Shown here: positions 1 through 7,165 of the stretch, piece after piece
Layout of the letters: each line of letters opens with the position of its first letter
How positions within the stretch are numbered: the stretch's first letter is position 1
Source of the DNA: Candidatus Rokuibacteriota bacterium
GTDB lineage: Bacteria; Methylomirabilota; Methylomirabilia; Rokubacteriales; CSP1-6
Length of the DNA stretch: 11,250 bases
Assembly (NCBI GenBank): GCA_003220195.1
Contig: QHRT01000146.1
Coordinates: 1-11,250, forward strand
Direction: 5' to 3'
Translations under genes and position numbers: made by a program
Notes under the pieces: model-generated
The model's database searches: none
The model's input: only the letters and a program-made list of their open reading frames with translations
Told to the model about the DNA's origin: nothing

Positions 1-15
1 CATGGGCGCAGAAAT

Positions 16-2187
16 CTATGCAACGTGAGGGGCCTCGTACACCAACTTCAAGTTCGTTCCCGGATAGGGCATCGCCAAGGCGTTGAGCGTTTCGCACAGG
101 TGCGCGAGCGCCGCATTGCCACGGGGATTCGCGAGGGAATGGATACGCACGCGCAAGCACCCTTCGCCCGGGAGGAGGTCGGCACTCGCGAGGAGCATCT
201 CTCGAATCAACGCGCGGCCCTCGTCTTCCGTGCGGGCGTAGTGCGGCGCCAGCGCATGCACCAACGCCGTTTCGGCGCGATAGGCGAGCATCTTGATCGT
301 ATCCGTGAGGTGTTTCGCCTCGGGCGCCAGGCGAACGATCTCGGCCTCGGGCAGCACCGTGTTGATGGCCACCCGCGCCGGCAATGCCCGGAGCTGCGCC
401 TCGAGCGCTGCGCACTGCGCCTCCTGGGCGCGGATCTGCTGGCCCAGTTCGGCATGCGCGATCTTGAAGCCCCGCATCGTCGGCCGCTCGCCCTCGCGAT
501 TGTCCCGCGCGCGCTGCCCGTATTGCTGTTCCAGGGTCTTCAAGGTGGTGCGCGCCTCGGCAAGTTGTTGGCGCACGGCCTTGCGCTCGGGATTCGGCAC
601 GGTGCGCTCGGGATCGGCGGGCTCCACGGCGTAGGTGACCAACGCATCGAGCGCGAAATGCTGGCGCATGTAGCGGAAAAAATTCTCCTGGGTCCAGCGC
701 TCGAACATTCGATAGGCGACGACCTCGATCGTCAGATCAGTCCGCGTGGTCACGATCGCGGTCTGATGCCCGGAGTCGCACCGCCGCCGCACCTCGCGCA
801 TCCGGAAGCCGGGCACGACTTCCACCGCGCGTTCGGCGAGCGTGTAGCTCACGGTCCGCCCATCCACCGCGCCGGTGACCAAGCGGAAGTCCCGCTGCGG
901 CCACGCCGCATAGGGCCCCCGCCGATAGGTCAACACATCGAAGCCCTGTTGCTGAATATCCCGGAAGAACTTCGGGCTCCAGCCTTCGCGATCGAACGCC
1001 AGCGTGACGCGCCGCTCCCCGACCAGCCGTCGCACCTCGGGCAGAATCTCCCGTCGCAGCATCGCCAGCAGATCATCGTTGGCCGGGGCGGTCACCACGA
1101 ACAGCGGCTGCGCATCGGTTTGCTGCACCCACAGATCGGTCGTGGCCGGCATACACAGCCGCCGCCGCGTCACGTACGTCTCCGGCAGGGTGTGCGCCGT
1201 GCCGTGGTACGGCCGCACGTGACCGTCGATATAGAGCAGCCCGACTGCCTCGGCGTTCTCGCGCACCCAGCGTTCGGCCAAGGCCTGACTGAAGTGCGTG
1301 GCCCGCTGGCGCAGGGCCAACTCCCAGAGCTTGCGGCGCAGCGTCTTCACTTCCGGCGCCCGGTCCAAGCCGAGCAGCATCCCGAGTTCTCCGGGCGGAT
1401 GCCCGTGCAGTTGCTCCGGCGTCCGAATGCGCAGCAGCGCCATGAAGGCCAGGACCAGCAACGTTGCGCGCAGCCCGTAGAAGGCCTTCTTCAACATCCC
1501 GTAGCTCTGCTCGCCGGCGTCGAGCAACCCCAGCGTCAGCAGCGCCGGCAGCGCCAGCAACGCGCCTCCGTAACGCACCGCTTCGGCGGCCACGAAGCGC
1601 GGCGCGGCTTCCGTCAACAGGCCGAGCCGCGCCAGCGCCCGCTCGGTATGCCGCTGGACCGCCACGCCCCCGGCCGCCTGCGCCGCCTGTTCGCTGCGCA
1701 CCCGCGGTCCGACGGGCGGTTCGGCCGACGCGGGTGCGCGGTTCAGCTCCCCGCGCCGCACGGCGTGGCGAATCGTGCCTTCCGTCACCCCCACGCGCGT
1801 CGCCACTTGCCGGATCGACATGCCGTCGGCGAGCAGGTGCGCCGCGCGCTCGCGCTTGTCCGCCGTGAACCGATGCGGGCCGCGGGGACCACGTTTCGCG
1901 TCGACCACGCCGATGATCCCCTGGGCCTTCAGCTTGCGCTGCTGTCGGTAGAGCGTGCTGCGATCGACGGCCAGCGCTTCACTGAGCTCGTCCTGCCGGG
2001 CCAAGCCGAGTCGCATCAATTGCGCGGCGGCCACCCGCTGCCCCACGCGATCACTTTCTCGGTGCATGAACACCGGCACGCCGGACGCGAAGTACGCGAC
2101 GTCACCCCGTTCGCGCACCACCGCCACCACTGCGTTGATCTCCTGGGCCCCGAGCGGTTGCGCGGGCAGATGCAGTTGCGTGGGCAT
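16..2187 (-). mobile_element. Large DDE-type transposase (723 aa) of an unassigned insertion sequence
   Basis: This intact ORF encodes a probable cut-and-paste transposase. Two helix-turn-helix-like segments lie at the N-terminus: about residues 63-91 (DELSEALAVDRSTLYRQ) and 107-146 (MSIRQVATRVGVTEGTIRHA). A central catalytic region follows, with candidate acidic residues D321 (LLYIDGHVRPYHG), D399 (LAFDREGWSP) and E501 (RWTQENFFRYMRQHF), in the order and spacing of a DDE RNase H-fold transposase. Residues of about 530-603 are rich in E, Q, A and R and look like a coiled coil, and the rest is unassigned. The start is chosen because GGGAGG lies just before the ATG at 2187. The stop (TAG, 16-18) is almost at the window edge, so the left end of the element is probably outside. 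I found no convincing terminal inverted repeats or target duplication. It lies just downstream of the monooxygenase operon and on the same strand. The transposase call is fairly secure; the IS family is not. Confidence 0.8.
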
Positions 2188-2287
2188 CCCGCCTCCCGGC
2201 GTCTGTGATGCACGAATTATTACGCATCAGCGGCTCGGAGATCAAGAAATTTCGCGAGATGTCGCACTCATGTCAGGAGCCCTGAAC

Positions 2288-3400
2288 TTACCCCGCGCGC
2301 TTCAGCTCCGGCAACACCTGCTTCGCGAAGAGCTCCACGCTCTTGCGCGACAACAGCTGCGGCAGGCTTCCGAAGTGGAAGAACGCAACCAGCACGCCGG
2401 CGCCGAGCTCCTTCGACTGGGCCTGGATCTCGCGCGTCACGTAATCCGGATCGCCGACGATCGTCAGCCCTTCCTTCTGCGTCAGGTCGAAGTCGTACTC
2501 GTAGAACGGGACCTGGTCGGCGCTCTCGACGACAGCCGGGCGGGCCGGCGGCGTCTGTCCCAGGAGCTTCATCGAGCCGCGGTGGTAGCTGAGGAGCTTC
2601 CCCCAGAAGTAATCGAGGTGCGGCTCGGCCTCGAGGCGCGCGCGCTCGTTCGACTCCGCGACGTACACGTGGCGGACCATGAGGCAATAGTCGGGCGTCG
2701 CGGTCCAGCCGTGCGCGGCGGCGCGCGCGCGGAACTTGTCGAGCACGGACTGCGTGCGCTGGAACGACCGGTAGGCGGTGCCCGTGGCAACGCGCCGGCG
2801 CGCGGCGGTCTCGATGCCGTCGTCGCTGTCGGCCGGCATGACGATCGGCGGGTGAGGCTGCTGGAGCGGGCGCGGCCAGATGACCACGCGGTCGTACTTG
2901 AAATACTGCCCGTGCCAGTCGAACGGCTCACGCTCGGTCCACGCCTTGATGACGAGGTCCCACGCTTCCTGCATGCGCGGGCGCGCCTCCTCGAGCGGGA
3001 TGCTGTACGCGAGGAATTCTTGCGGCACGCCGCGGACGAAGCCGGAAATGATGCGCCCGCCCGACATCACGTCCAGCATCGCGATCTCCTCGGCCAGCCG
3101 GATCGGGTTGGCGTGGAGCGCCGGCAGGTTGCCGAAGATTCCGAGCTTGATCGTCCGCGTGCGCTGCGTCAGCGCGGCCGCGATGATGTTCGGCGACGGC
3201 ATGAGGCCGTAGGGCTTCGCGTGGTGCTCGTTCATGCAGATCGCGTCGAAGCCGAGGTCTTCGAACAACGCCATCAGCTCCAGGTGCTCGTCGTAGATCT
3301 GCGTGCCGCGCACCGGGTCATAGAGGCTGTTCGCATCCGGGTAGTGCGACGGCTGATCGAGATAGGGCCAGGGCAAGAGGTCGAAGCCGTAGACTTTCAT
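2288..3400 (-). CDS. LLM class flavin-dependent oxidoreductase (luciferase-like monooxygenase)
   Basis: This 370-aa protein belongs to the bacterial luciferase-like (LLM) flavin monooxygenase family, TIM-barrel enzymes that use FMNH2 or a related reduced flavin and O2. Family marks are the N-terminal FEDLGFDAICMNEHH segment (about residues 46-60, NEHH at 57-60), IKLGIFGNLPALHANPIRLAEE (about 84-105, beta strand plus the NP loop), MLDVMSGGRIISGFVRG (about 108-124) and the later WPRPLQQPHPPIVMPA (about 175-190). Its length is normal for the group. The open frame runs on upstream to 3739, but the ATG at 3400 is preferred because it forms an ATGA overlap with the stop of the upstream LLM gene, and similarity to the family begins there. 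It is the last gene of the minus-strand operon and ends with TAA 100 bp before the transposase start. Substrate unknown; in this operon it probably oxidises the compound bound by the exported receptor. Confidence 0.9.
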   Translation of the reverse strand: MKVYGFDLLPWPYLDQPSHYPDANSLYDPVRGTQIYDEHLELMALFEDLGFDAICMNEHHAKPYGLMPSPNIIAAALTQRTRTIKLGIFGNLPALHANPIRLAEEIAMLDVMSGGRIISGFVRGVPQEFLAYSIPLEEARPRMQEAWDLVIKAWTEREPFDWHGQYFKYDRVVIWPRPLQQPHPPIVMPADSDDGIETAARRRVATGTAYRSFQRTQSVLDKFRARAAAHGWTATPDYCLMVRHVYVAESNERARLEAEPHLDYFWGKLLSYHRGSMKLLGQTPPARPAVVESADQVPFYEYDFDLTQKEGLTIVGDPDYVTREIQAQSKELGAGVLVAFFHFGSLPQLLSRKSVELFAKQVLPELKRAG

Positions 3401-4416
3401 GCCGAATGCCTCGTCGCCGGCGCCTGGCGCCAGGCGGGAATGATGTCGCGCGCGTACGCCCCGACCGTCCCGTCGAGATCCTCGCCCATCAACAACGCGA
3501 TCACGTGCGTGACGCCGGAACACTCGAGCTTCGCGATCGTGCCGGCCACGTCGTCCGCGGTGCCGGCCAGGACGAACTGCCGGGCCAGGTCGTCGCTCAC
3601 AGATTCCGCGTGCTTCGCGCCGGCCGCGATGTGGGCGTTCCAGTCGTACTGGCGCAGGACGGTCGCGCCGACCTGCTGGATCTCGTCGCCGCCCGCGGTC
3701 ATCCACTTGCCGATGCGGCGAGCCGTCGTCGCCGCCCACGAGCGAGTCTCGTCGATGGCCCGGCGTCGATCCGATCGGATGGACGAGCCGGCGAAGACCG
3801 CGACGTCGAGGTTCCGTCGATCGCGCCCGGCGGCGCGCAGGCCTCGCTCGACGTGCTGCATCGCCTCGTCCACCAGCGAGGGCGCCACGCCGACGTTGAG
3901 GATGACGCCGTCCGCGAGCTCGCCCGCGATCCGGAGACCGAGCGGGCTCGAGCTGGCGATGTAGATCGGCACGCGCGGCGCGGCGATCTTGCCGCGCGTG
4001 TCGGTGCCACGCATCGTGACCATCTCACCGCGCACCAGCCGCGTGATCTCGTCGACCTTGCGCCGGAACTCTCGCGCCGGATCTTCGCGAAGACCGACCG
4101 TGGCGACCGCGGAGCCGCCGACGCCGATGCCGAGCAGGCAGCGGCCACCGGCGAATTCGTTCAGCGCGAGAAAGCCGCCCGCCGTGACGGTGACGTCGCG
4201 CGTGACCGTGTTCGTCACGCCGCTCCCGAGCTGAATGCGCGAGGTGGCGCCCGCGCAGAGCGCGAGCGCGGAGTAGAGGTCCGGCGTCATGAGCTGCGTG
4301 TCGCCGATCCAGGCGCTGTCGAAGCCCGAGCGTTCGGCCAACACTGCGAACTCGACATAGCGCCGGAGCGGGAAGGGGCCCCAGAGCCCCTTCGACCAAC
4401 ACTGCGAACTCGACAT
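3397..4416 (-). CDS. LLM class flavin-dependent oxidoreductase, Mer-like, with 5' end disrupted by a tandem duplication
   Basis: The protein resembles F420- or FMN-dependent LLM enzymes of the methylenetetrahydromethanopterin reductase-like (Mer) type. It has GFDSAWIGDTQ near the N-terminus, IQLGSGVTNTVTRDVTVTA, GRCLLGIGVGGSAV and PIYIASSSPLGLRIAGELADGVILN. The open frame from the ATG at 4416 gives 339 aa. The original start was almost certainly the ATG at 4462, which overlaps the stop of the upstream binding-protein gene (TGATG) and begins MRFGGGLWGPFPLRRY, a typical LLM N-terminus. A 58-bp tandem duplication (4333-4447) now separates that start from the body of the gene: reading from 4462 goes out of frame after 24 residues and stops at 4025. 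The ATG at 4416 lies inside the duplicated segment, in a different frame from the original, and would give an N-terminus of MSSSQCWSK before rejoining GLWGPFPL. I see no Shine-Dalgarno before it. The gene may be inactive, or rescued by this internal start, or the repeat may be an assembly error. Its 3' end overlaps the next gene by ATGA. Confidence 0.8.
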   Translation of the reverse strand: MSSSQCWSKGLWGPFPLRRYVEFAVLAERSGFDSAWIGDTQLMTPDLYSALALCAGATSRIQLGSGVTNTVTRDVTVTAGGFLALNEFAGGRCLLGIGVGGSAVATVGLREDPAREFRRKVDEITRLVRGEMVTMRGTDTRGKIAAPRVPIYIASSSPLGLRIAGELADGVILNVGVAPSLVDEAMQHVERGLRAAGRDRRNLDVAVFAGSSIRSDRRRAIDETRSWAATTARRIGKWMTAGGDEIQQVGATVLRQYDWNAHIAAGAKHAESVSDDLARQFVLAGTADDVAGTIAKLECSGVTHVIALLMGEDLDGTVGAYARDIIPAWRQAPATRHSA

Positions 4417-4447
4417 AGCGCCGGAGCGGGAAGGGGCCCCAGAGCCC
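4333..4447. repeat. 58-bp-period tandem duplication (two copies)
   Basis: Positions 4333-4389 and 4391-4447 are direct copies, 57 bp each, with one mismatch (G4337 versus A4395). The inner 52 bp (4338-4389 and 4396-4447) are identical. The period of 58 is not a multiple of three, so the duplication shifts the reading frame of the LLM gene in which it lies. Removing one copy restores a continuous frame from the ATG at 4462 through the whole protein. Confidence 0.97.
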
Positions 4448-4461
4448 GCCGCCGAACCTCA

Positions 4462-5616
4462 TCACTTCACCCACTTGCCTTTCGTGTTCTGGTAGGCGCC
4501 GCCCTTCTTCTCCGTCTTCATCAGATAGATGTTCTGCACCGGGTTGTGGAACTGGTCGAGCGTCACGTGGCCGCGTGGCGAGTCGATCTCGACTTTCTTC
4601 AGCGCCGTCAGGAACGAATCCAGGTTCTCCACGTCGCCCTTCGTCGCTTCCAGCGCCTTGGCGATCATCTGCGCGCCCGCATATCCGGCCTCGGCGGTGA
4701 TACTGGCGACACGCTTGTACTGCGCCTGGAAGGCCTCGCGGTACTTCCGGTTCTCGGGCGTGTCGAGCGCGCCGCTCCACTGGTACGCGACGACGATGCC
4801 GAGCGCGTCGTCGCCCAGCTTGTCGAGAAACGCCTCGTCCGTGAGGCCGCCCTTGCCGATGAGCGGGATCTTTCCCTTGAGCCCGAACTCGGCGTACTGC
4901 TTCACGATGCGCATCGCGTCGGATCCGAAGATCGCCACGGCCACGACGTCGGTGTCACGTCGGATCTGCGCGAGATACGGCGCGAAGTCCGGCGCACCGA
5001 GCGGCGGGTAGATCTCCTGGATCACCTGGCCGCCGGCGCCGACGAACGTCCGCGCCACGCCGCCGATGTGCTCGTGCCCGGCGGCGAAGTCCGATGCCAG
5101 CAGGACCATCTTCCGGTAGCCTTGCTTGTAGGCCCATTCGCCGAGCGGATGCGAGTGCTGACTGTTCGAGAACGACGAGCGGAAGATATATTCGCTGCGC
5201 TGCTGCTTGGTGAGTCCGTCGGCACCCGCGATGTTGATCACGAGCGCCATCTTCTTCTCGTTGACATAGGGTCTGAGCGCGTACGCCACCGGGGTTTCGA
5301 GGACGCCGGTGAGGAGATGGACGCGGTCGCGCTCCACGAGCTTGCGCGCCTTGGTCAGGCCCTCGTCGGGCTTGTTGCTGGCCGTGCTCTCGAGCAGAAT
5401 CTCGACGCGGCGTCCGCCCGCGCGATTGCCCACCTGGCCCCAGTAGAGCAAGTTCGCGTCGCGCATGTCGATGCCGAGCTGGGCGAGCGGGCCGCTGTTC
5501 GTGTAGATCAAGCCGATCCTGACCGGCTCGCGGTCCTGCGCCGGCACACCGTGCGCGCCGAGGATCAGCGCGAGCGCGGCGAGCACGACCAGCATGAGTC
5601 CGCGCGATCCGTTCAT
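4462..5616 (-). CDS. ABC transporter substrate-binding protein, type I periplasmic (LivK/Peripla_BP_6-like)
   Basis: This 384-aa exported protein is the solute receptor of a branched-chain-amino-acid-type (HAAT) ABC importer. It has a clear signal peptide (MNGSRGLMLVVLAALALILG, then AHGVPAQ with probable cleavage near AQ/DRE), followed by the family opening VRIGLIYTNSGPLAQLG. Other typical segments are KARKLVERDRVHLLTGVLET, the KMVLLASDFAAGHEH segment starting the second lobe region, and DFAPYLAQIRRDTDVVAVAIFG. Length is normal. The ATG at 5616 is supported by a strong GGAGGAGGG five bases upstream (5622-5630) and by the signal peptide right after it; the open frame upstream to 5925 crosses the divergent promoter and is not used. 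It is the first gene of the minus-strand operon and its TGA overlaps the ATG of the first LLM gene (TGATG). No permease or ATPase is encoded nearby in the window. Relatives bind amino acids, amides, urea or aromatic acids; the ligand here is unknown. Confidence 0.92.
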   Translation of the reverse strand: MNGSRGLMLVVLAALALILGAHGVPAQDREPVRIGLIYTNSGPLAQLGIDMRDANLLYWGQVGNRAGGRRVEILLESTASNKPDEGLTKARKLVERDRVHLLTGVLETPVAYALRPYVNEKKMALVINIAGADGLTKQQRSEYIFRSSFSNSQHSHPLGEWAYKQGYRKMVLLASDFAAGHEHIGGVARTFVGAGGQVIQEIYPPLGAPDFAPYLAQIRRDTDVVAVAIFGSDAMRIVKQYAEFGLKGKIPLIGKGGLTDEAFLDKLGDDALGIVVAYQWSGALDTPENRKYREAFQAQYKRVASITAEAGYAGAQMIAKALEATKGDVENLDSFLTALKKVEIDSPRGHVTLDQFHNPVQNIYLMKTEKKGGAYQNTKGKWVK

Positions 5617-5661
5617 CGAGTCCCTCCTCCCGCGGCGACTCTCCACTGTCCGAACGGGCGA

Positions 5662-5677
5662 GTCAAGCTCGCTTGAC
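5662..5677. promoter_or_regulatory. Perfect 16-bp palindrome, candidate operator
   Basis: GTCAAGC and GCTTGAC form a perfect 7-bp inverted repeat around a TC spacer. The right arm covers most of the -35 box (TTGACA, 5673-5678) of the plus-strand promoter. The left arm gives TTGACT on the minus strand, a possible but weak -35 for the opposite operon. A dimeric regulator bound here could control both arms at once. The regulator is not encoded in the window, and the role is inferred from position and symmetry. Confidence 0.6.
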
Positions 5678-5700
5678 ATGTGTCTTGTGGCGGGTCTAAT
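5673..5700 (+). promoter_or_regulatory. Near-consensus sigma70 promoter for the hydantoinase operon
   Basis: TTGACA (5673-5678, perfect -35) is followed after 16 bp by TCTAAT (5695-5700, five of six bases of the -10 consensus). Transcription would start near 5707, about 30 bases before the hydantoinase ATG at 5738. The match stands out in otherwise very GC-rich sequence and lies in the only divergent intergenic gap of the window. Confidence 0.7.
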
Positions 5701-5737
5701 CGAGACCCTACCGGCACGGCCCACGGAGGGGACTGAC

Positions 5738-7165
5738 ATGAACGGAAAAGGCCCAGCGCTCGACGTCGTCGTCCAGGGAGGGCGCGTCGTCACGTCGACC
5801 GACGTCCTCGACACCGCGATCGGGATCCGCGGCGACAAGATCGCCGCGATCGCGCCGCCCGAGCTCCTGCCGAAGGCGGAGCGCACGATCGACGCGACCG
5901 GCAAGATCGTGCTGCCCGGCGCCATCGATTCTCACTGCCATCTGGGAACGGGGTACGACGACTGGCGCGGTGGACCCATCGCGGCCGCGCACGCCGGGCT
6001 CACGACGCTGCTCGGCTTCATGCTCTGCGATCACACCGTGAAGGAAACGCTGCCGCAGGCGATCAAGAAGCTCCGCGACGAAACGGAGCAGACGTCCGTG
6101 CTCGACTTCGGCTTTCACTTCATCCTCCAGCACACGCCGTACATCCTGGAGGGCATCCCGGAGGCGATCGCGCTCGGCGCCACCTCGTTCAAGCTGTTCA
6201 TGACCTACAAGAAACGGGCGCCGCGCATGTGTCCCGACGACTTCATCATCGCGGCGATGGAGCTGGTCGCGAAGCACGGCGGCGTGACGCAGCTCCACTG
6301 CGAGAACGGCGACGTCATCGACTATCTGGAGAACAAGGCGATCGCGGAGGGCCGCCTGGAGCCACGTCACTTTCCGCCGACGTGCCCGGACTGGGCCGAG
6401 GAGGAAGCGATCAATCGCGCCATCGTGATGGGCGCGATGACCGGCTCGCCGGTCTACGTCGTGCACCTGTCGTCGAAGCTCGGCCTCGAGCGCATCAAGC
6501 AGGCGCAAGCGCAGGGCCAGCGCGTGTGGACCGAGACGTGTCCGCAGTACCTGTTGCTCGACGACAGCCTGATGGACAAGTGGGGGCCGTTCGCGAAGAT
6601 GGGGCCGCCGCTGCGTCCCAAGAATGGCCCTGATCGCGACGCGCTCTGGGCGGGCAGTGCGCAGGGCTACATCGCGACGGTCGGTAGCGACCATGCGGCG
6701 CGAACGAAGGAGGAAAAGGAGCCGGGCTGGAAGAACGTCTTCGTCTATCCGGACGGCCGGTCGATCCCGTTCGGCGCGCCGTCGATCGAGACGATGGTGC
6801 CGCTCATGTACAGCGAGGGTGTCGTGAAGCGTGGCCTGCCGCTCACGTGGATGGCGCGCGTGCTCGCCGAGAACACCGCGCGCATTTTCGGTTGCTATCC
6901 AAAGAAGGGCGTGATCCGCGTGGGCGCCGACGCGGATCTCTTGCTGATCGATCCCGAGCCCAGCTGGACGATGCGCGCCGCGGATCTTCATGGCATCGCC
7001 GGCATGACGCTCTACGAGGGCTGGCCGATGCGCGGCCGCCCGTGGATGACGCTCCTGCGCGGCCGCGTTGTTCTCAACCAGGGCAAGCTCGAGCAAGAGC
7101 CGGGGTACGGCCGCTACGTGCGCCGCGGCGCGCCGGCGCCGCCGATCGCGGGGGCGGTCGTATGA
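5738..7165 (+). CDS. Dihydropyrimidinase/D-hydantoinase-family cyclic amidohydrolase
   Basis: This 475-aa protein belongs to the amidohydrolase superfamily, dihydropyrimidinase/hydantoinase branch: binuclear-metal enzymes that hydrolytically open cyclic amide rings such as hydantoins and dihydropyrimidines. All metal-site residues are visible: H66 and H68 (DSHCHLG), the lysine to be carboxylated K152 (TSFKLFMTYK), H187 (QLHCENGD), H243 (VYVVHLSSK) and D318 (TVGSDHA). Their spacing closely follows the known D-hydantoinases, and length is normal. The C-terminal beta-sandwich part includes the usual GADADLLLIDP segment. The open frame extends back to 5594, but the ATG at 5738 is chosen: GGAGGGG lies six bases before it (5725-5731), and the extra upstream residues cross the promoter. 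It is the first gene of the plus operon, and its stop overlaps the MmgE/PrpD start (ATGA). Exact ring substrate and stereospecificity cannot be read here; an allantoinase or a ring hydrolase with a new substrate is possible. Confidence 0.9.
   Translation: MNGKGPALDVVVQGGRVVTSTDVLDTAIGIRGDKIAAIAPPELLPKAERTIDATGKIVLPGAIDSHCHLGTGYDDWRGGPIAAAHAGLTTLLGFMLCDHTVKETLPQAIKKLRDETEQTSVLDFGFHFILQHTPYILEGIPEAIALGATSFKLFMTYKKRAPRMCPDDFIIAAMELVAKHGGVTQLHCENGDVIDYLENKAIAEGRLEPRHFPPTCPDWAEEEAINRAIVMGAMTGSPVYVVHLSSKLGLERIKQAQAQGQRVWTETCPQYLLLDDSLMDKWGPFAKMGPPLRPKNGPDRDALWAGSAQGYIATVGSDHAARTKEEKEPGWKNVFVYPDGRSIPFGAPSIETMVPLMYSEGVVKRGLPLTWMARVLAENTARIFGCYPKKGVIRVGADADLLLIDPEPSWTMRAADLHGIAGMTLYEGWPMRGRPWMTLLRGRVVLNQGKLEQEPGYGRYVRRGAPAPPIAGAVV

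Noticed and set aside
6..17. Weak likeness of the left edge (CGCAGAAATCT) to the reverse complement of sequence near 2246-2256 as terminal inverted repeats
   Set aside because: The match needs gaps and mismatches, and the left edge overlaps the stop codon and the window end.
25..2208. 727-aa open frame on the plus strand across the whole transposase
   Set aside because: It is antisense to a gene with clear DDE and HTH motifs; its product is rich in R, H, Q and L with no domain. Long antisense frames are usual in high-GC genes.
2206..2229. Inverted repeat TGATGC...GCATCA upstream of the transposase start
   Set aside because: Arms are only six bases with a 12-base gap and there is no matching copy at the other end of the element, so I do not call it an IS end or an operator.
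2273..2285. Small hairpin TCAGG-AGC-CCTGA just after the second LLM gene as a terminator
   Set aside because: The stem is only five base pairs and no run of T follows on the minus strand.
1955..5676. Overlapping plus-strand open frames of 669 and 756 aa opposite the LLM and binding-protein genes
   Set aside because: Composition is R, A, D, V and H rich without motifs, and the minus-strand genes are clearly of known families with coupled starts.
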